Part shown: positions 63,040 through 64,000 of the stretch, one piece after another
Layout: each line of letters begins with the position of its first letter
Numbering within the stretch: position 1 is the stretch's first letter
NCBI RefSeq assembly: GCF_000744455.1
Contig: NZ_JQLY01000001.1
Coordinates: 2,200,501-2,264,500 of the forward strand
From: Methanobacterium sp. SMA-27
Lineage (GTDB): Archaea > Methanobacteriota > Methanobacteria > Methanobacteriales > Methanobacteriaceae
Direction: 5' to 3'
DNA: 64,000 nt
Notes under the pieces: generated by a model
Told to the model about the DNA's origin: nothing
Databases searched by the model: none
What the model saw: only the letters and a program-made list of their open reading frames with translations
Made by a program: the position numbers and the translations under genes

Positions 63040-64000
63040 CTATTTTGATGATGTGTTGTTGTCTAGGTTTTGATACCAACCTTTACCGGTGCCTCCCATG
63101 AGTTTTGGAAGTATAAAACTTCGCATAACTGTTTTAAACATAACCTTGAACATATGCCGATGGTTCATGAGATAGCTTGGTCTTGCATAAAATTTTAAAT
63201 ATGCCATGGCCAGTTTTCTTTCAACCATATTTTTGTTTAAACCCATTTCATCATATTTTAAAACTGGTTTAAGTACAGTGTATTCATCCCAGTCATCATT
63301 GTCTATTAAATCTTTTTCTTTGAGTTCATTGTAGATAGGTGTTCCGGGGAATGGTGTTAGGATGGAATATTGTGAGTAGTCTGAGTCAAGTTTTGTTGAG
63401 AAATCTATGGTCTTATTCATATCTTCTTCGGTTTCTCCAGGATATCCTAATATAAAAGAGGTTAAAACTTCTAGATCCACATTTTTAGCACTTTTAACCG
63501 CATCTTCAGCTTGTTTTAATGTTATGCCTTTTTTCATAAGGTCCAATATACGCTGTGACCCCGATTCCACACCGTAATAGATTGTTTTTAATCCTGCACT
63601 TTTCATATTTTGAAGTAAATTCTGGTCTACACTGTCAACCCGTGATGATGCAACGAAGCTTAAATCTAGATCTCTGGCTTTGATTTCATTTGCTATATCG
63701 TTAGCTCTTCTTTTATTGAGCATGAATGTGTCATCCATGAATCCTATATCTCTTATTTGATATTGGTTTATTAATTCTTCAATTTCGTCCACGACGTTGT
63801 CTGGACTGCGTGATCGGAACTTTTTACCCATGATTAATGATGATGAACAGTAGTTACAGTTGTACACACAACCTCTGCTCGTAATTATCCCACCCGTCTG
63901 TTCTTTAGAAGCACCATATGAATCAAAAGGTACAAGATGTCTTGCCGGGAAAGGTAATGCGTCAAGATCTTTTATCAAAGGTCGTTTTTGTGTTGTTTTT
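63040..64000 (-). CDS. Radical SAM protein, N-terminal part beyond window
   Basis: About 320 codons are visible, continuing in frame past the right edge. The 4Fe-4S/SAM motif is [45 protein letters not shown] and [15 protein letters not shown] follow, as in B12-binding-domain radical SAM enzymes, so a cobalamin domain is expected in the missing N-terminal part. Such enzymes methylate or alkylate unactivated carbons of lipids or other products. The substrate is unknown. Confidence 0.9.
   Translation of the reverse strand, partial: KTTQKRPLIKDLDALPFPARHLVPFDSYGASKEQTGGIITSRGCVYNCNYCSSSLIMGKKFRSRSPDNVVDEIEELINQYQIRDIGFMDDTFMLNKRRANDIANEIKARDLDLSFVASSRVDSVDQNLLQNMKSAGLKTIYYGVESGSQRILDLMKKGITLKQAEDAVKSAKNVDLEVLTSFILGYPGETEEDMNKTIDFSTKLDSDYSQYSILTPFPGTPIYNELKEKDLIDNDDWDEYTVLKPVLKYDEMGLNKNMVERKLAMAYLKFYARPSYLMNHRHMFKVMFKTVMRSFILPKLMGGTGKGWYQNLDNNTSSK

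Overview
The window is AT-rich archaeal DNA from a methanogen of the order Methanobacteriales, most like Methanobacterium. The evidence is an F420-reducing hydrogenase operon (frhA-D-G-B), archaeal information-processing genes (PCNA, GINS, Pus10, Rpo4, Rpo11, TFS, Csl4, aIF2-alpha, Nop10, Dph2), a secreted protein with a pseudomurein-binding repeat, and a family B DNA polymerase gene that stops just after motif C, as in the split PolB of this order. No rRNA operon, CRISPR array or insertion sequence was seen.

Layout. 1-5635 (minus strand): envelope genes, namely a flippase-type membrane protein cut by the window edge, a phosphodiesterase, a GT2/GT-B fusion glycosyltransferase, a polytopic membrane protein and a secreted C39-like peptidase. 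6178-9324 (plus): an SPFH protein and a TrkH/TrkA potassium system. 9512-20879: a metallo-beta-lactamase-fold hydrolase, tRNA-Cys and an intron-bearing tRNA-Trp, then single-enzyme genes on both strands around polB1. 21126-28037: hypF, then a chaperone block (ArsR-type regulator divergent from grpE-dnaK, followed by dnaJ). 28269-31000: a small transporter, tRNA-iMet plus RNase P RNA, and two membrane-anchored coiled-coil proteins. 31286-35713: methionine aminopeptidase converging on frhADGB. 36063-41000: a secreted PepSY-like protein, two PAC2 proteins, two tRNA-Arg genes, a methyltransferase pseudogene and an EndoQ-type nuclease.

41699-50018 is one long minus-strand run: hpt, dph2, csl4, rpo11, DUF99, NUDIX, TFS, a membrane protein, pcn, gins, rpl44e, rps27e, aIF2-alpha, nop10, PAC2. 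It joins replication, transcription, RNA decay and translation initiation. 50391-56669 (plus) continues the theme with SRP54, Pus10, rpl21e, rpo4, DUF655, ksgA, a CMD protein and a HemK-like methyltransferase. 56744-59730 (minus) holds an Nramp-type transporter behind a soluble PRC/MgtE-N/CBS protein and an Lrp/AsnC regulator. The last 4 kb has pilin-like sequences and fragments, a bacterial-looking helical protein, small membrane and CsbD-like proteins and a radical SAM protein cut by the right edge.

Most notable observations. (1) Three genes (secreted peptidase, small membrane protein, NUDIX hydrolase) have the expected N-terminus encoded upstream of every in-frame ATG/GTG/TTG, and each has an ATT codon spaced behind a Shine-Dalgarno-like sequence, which suggests AUU initiation. 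(2) The tRNA-Trp intron is a box C/D RNA whose D guide places C34 of its own precursor at the methylation position. (3) A nested palindrome lies just downstream of the grpE-dnaK TATA box, beside a divergent ArsR-type gene. (4) A TM-less MgtE sensor gene is paired with an Nramp variant that lacks the usual DPGN and MPH motifs, suggesting a magnesium system. (5) tRNA-iMet and RNase P RNA are 14 nt apart in one apparent transcript.
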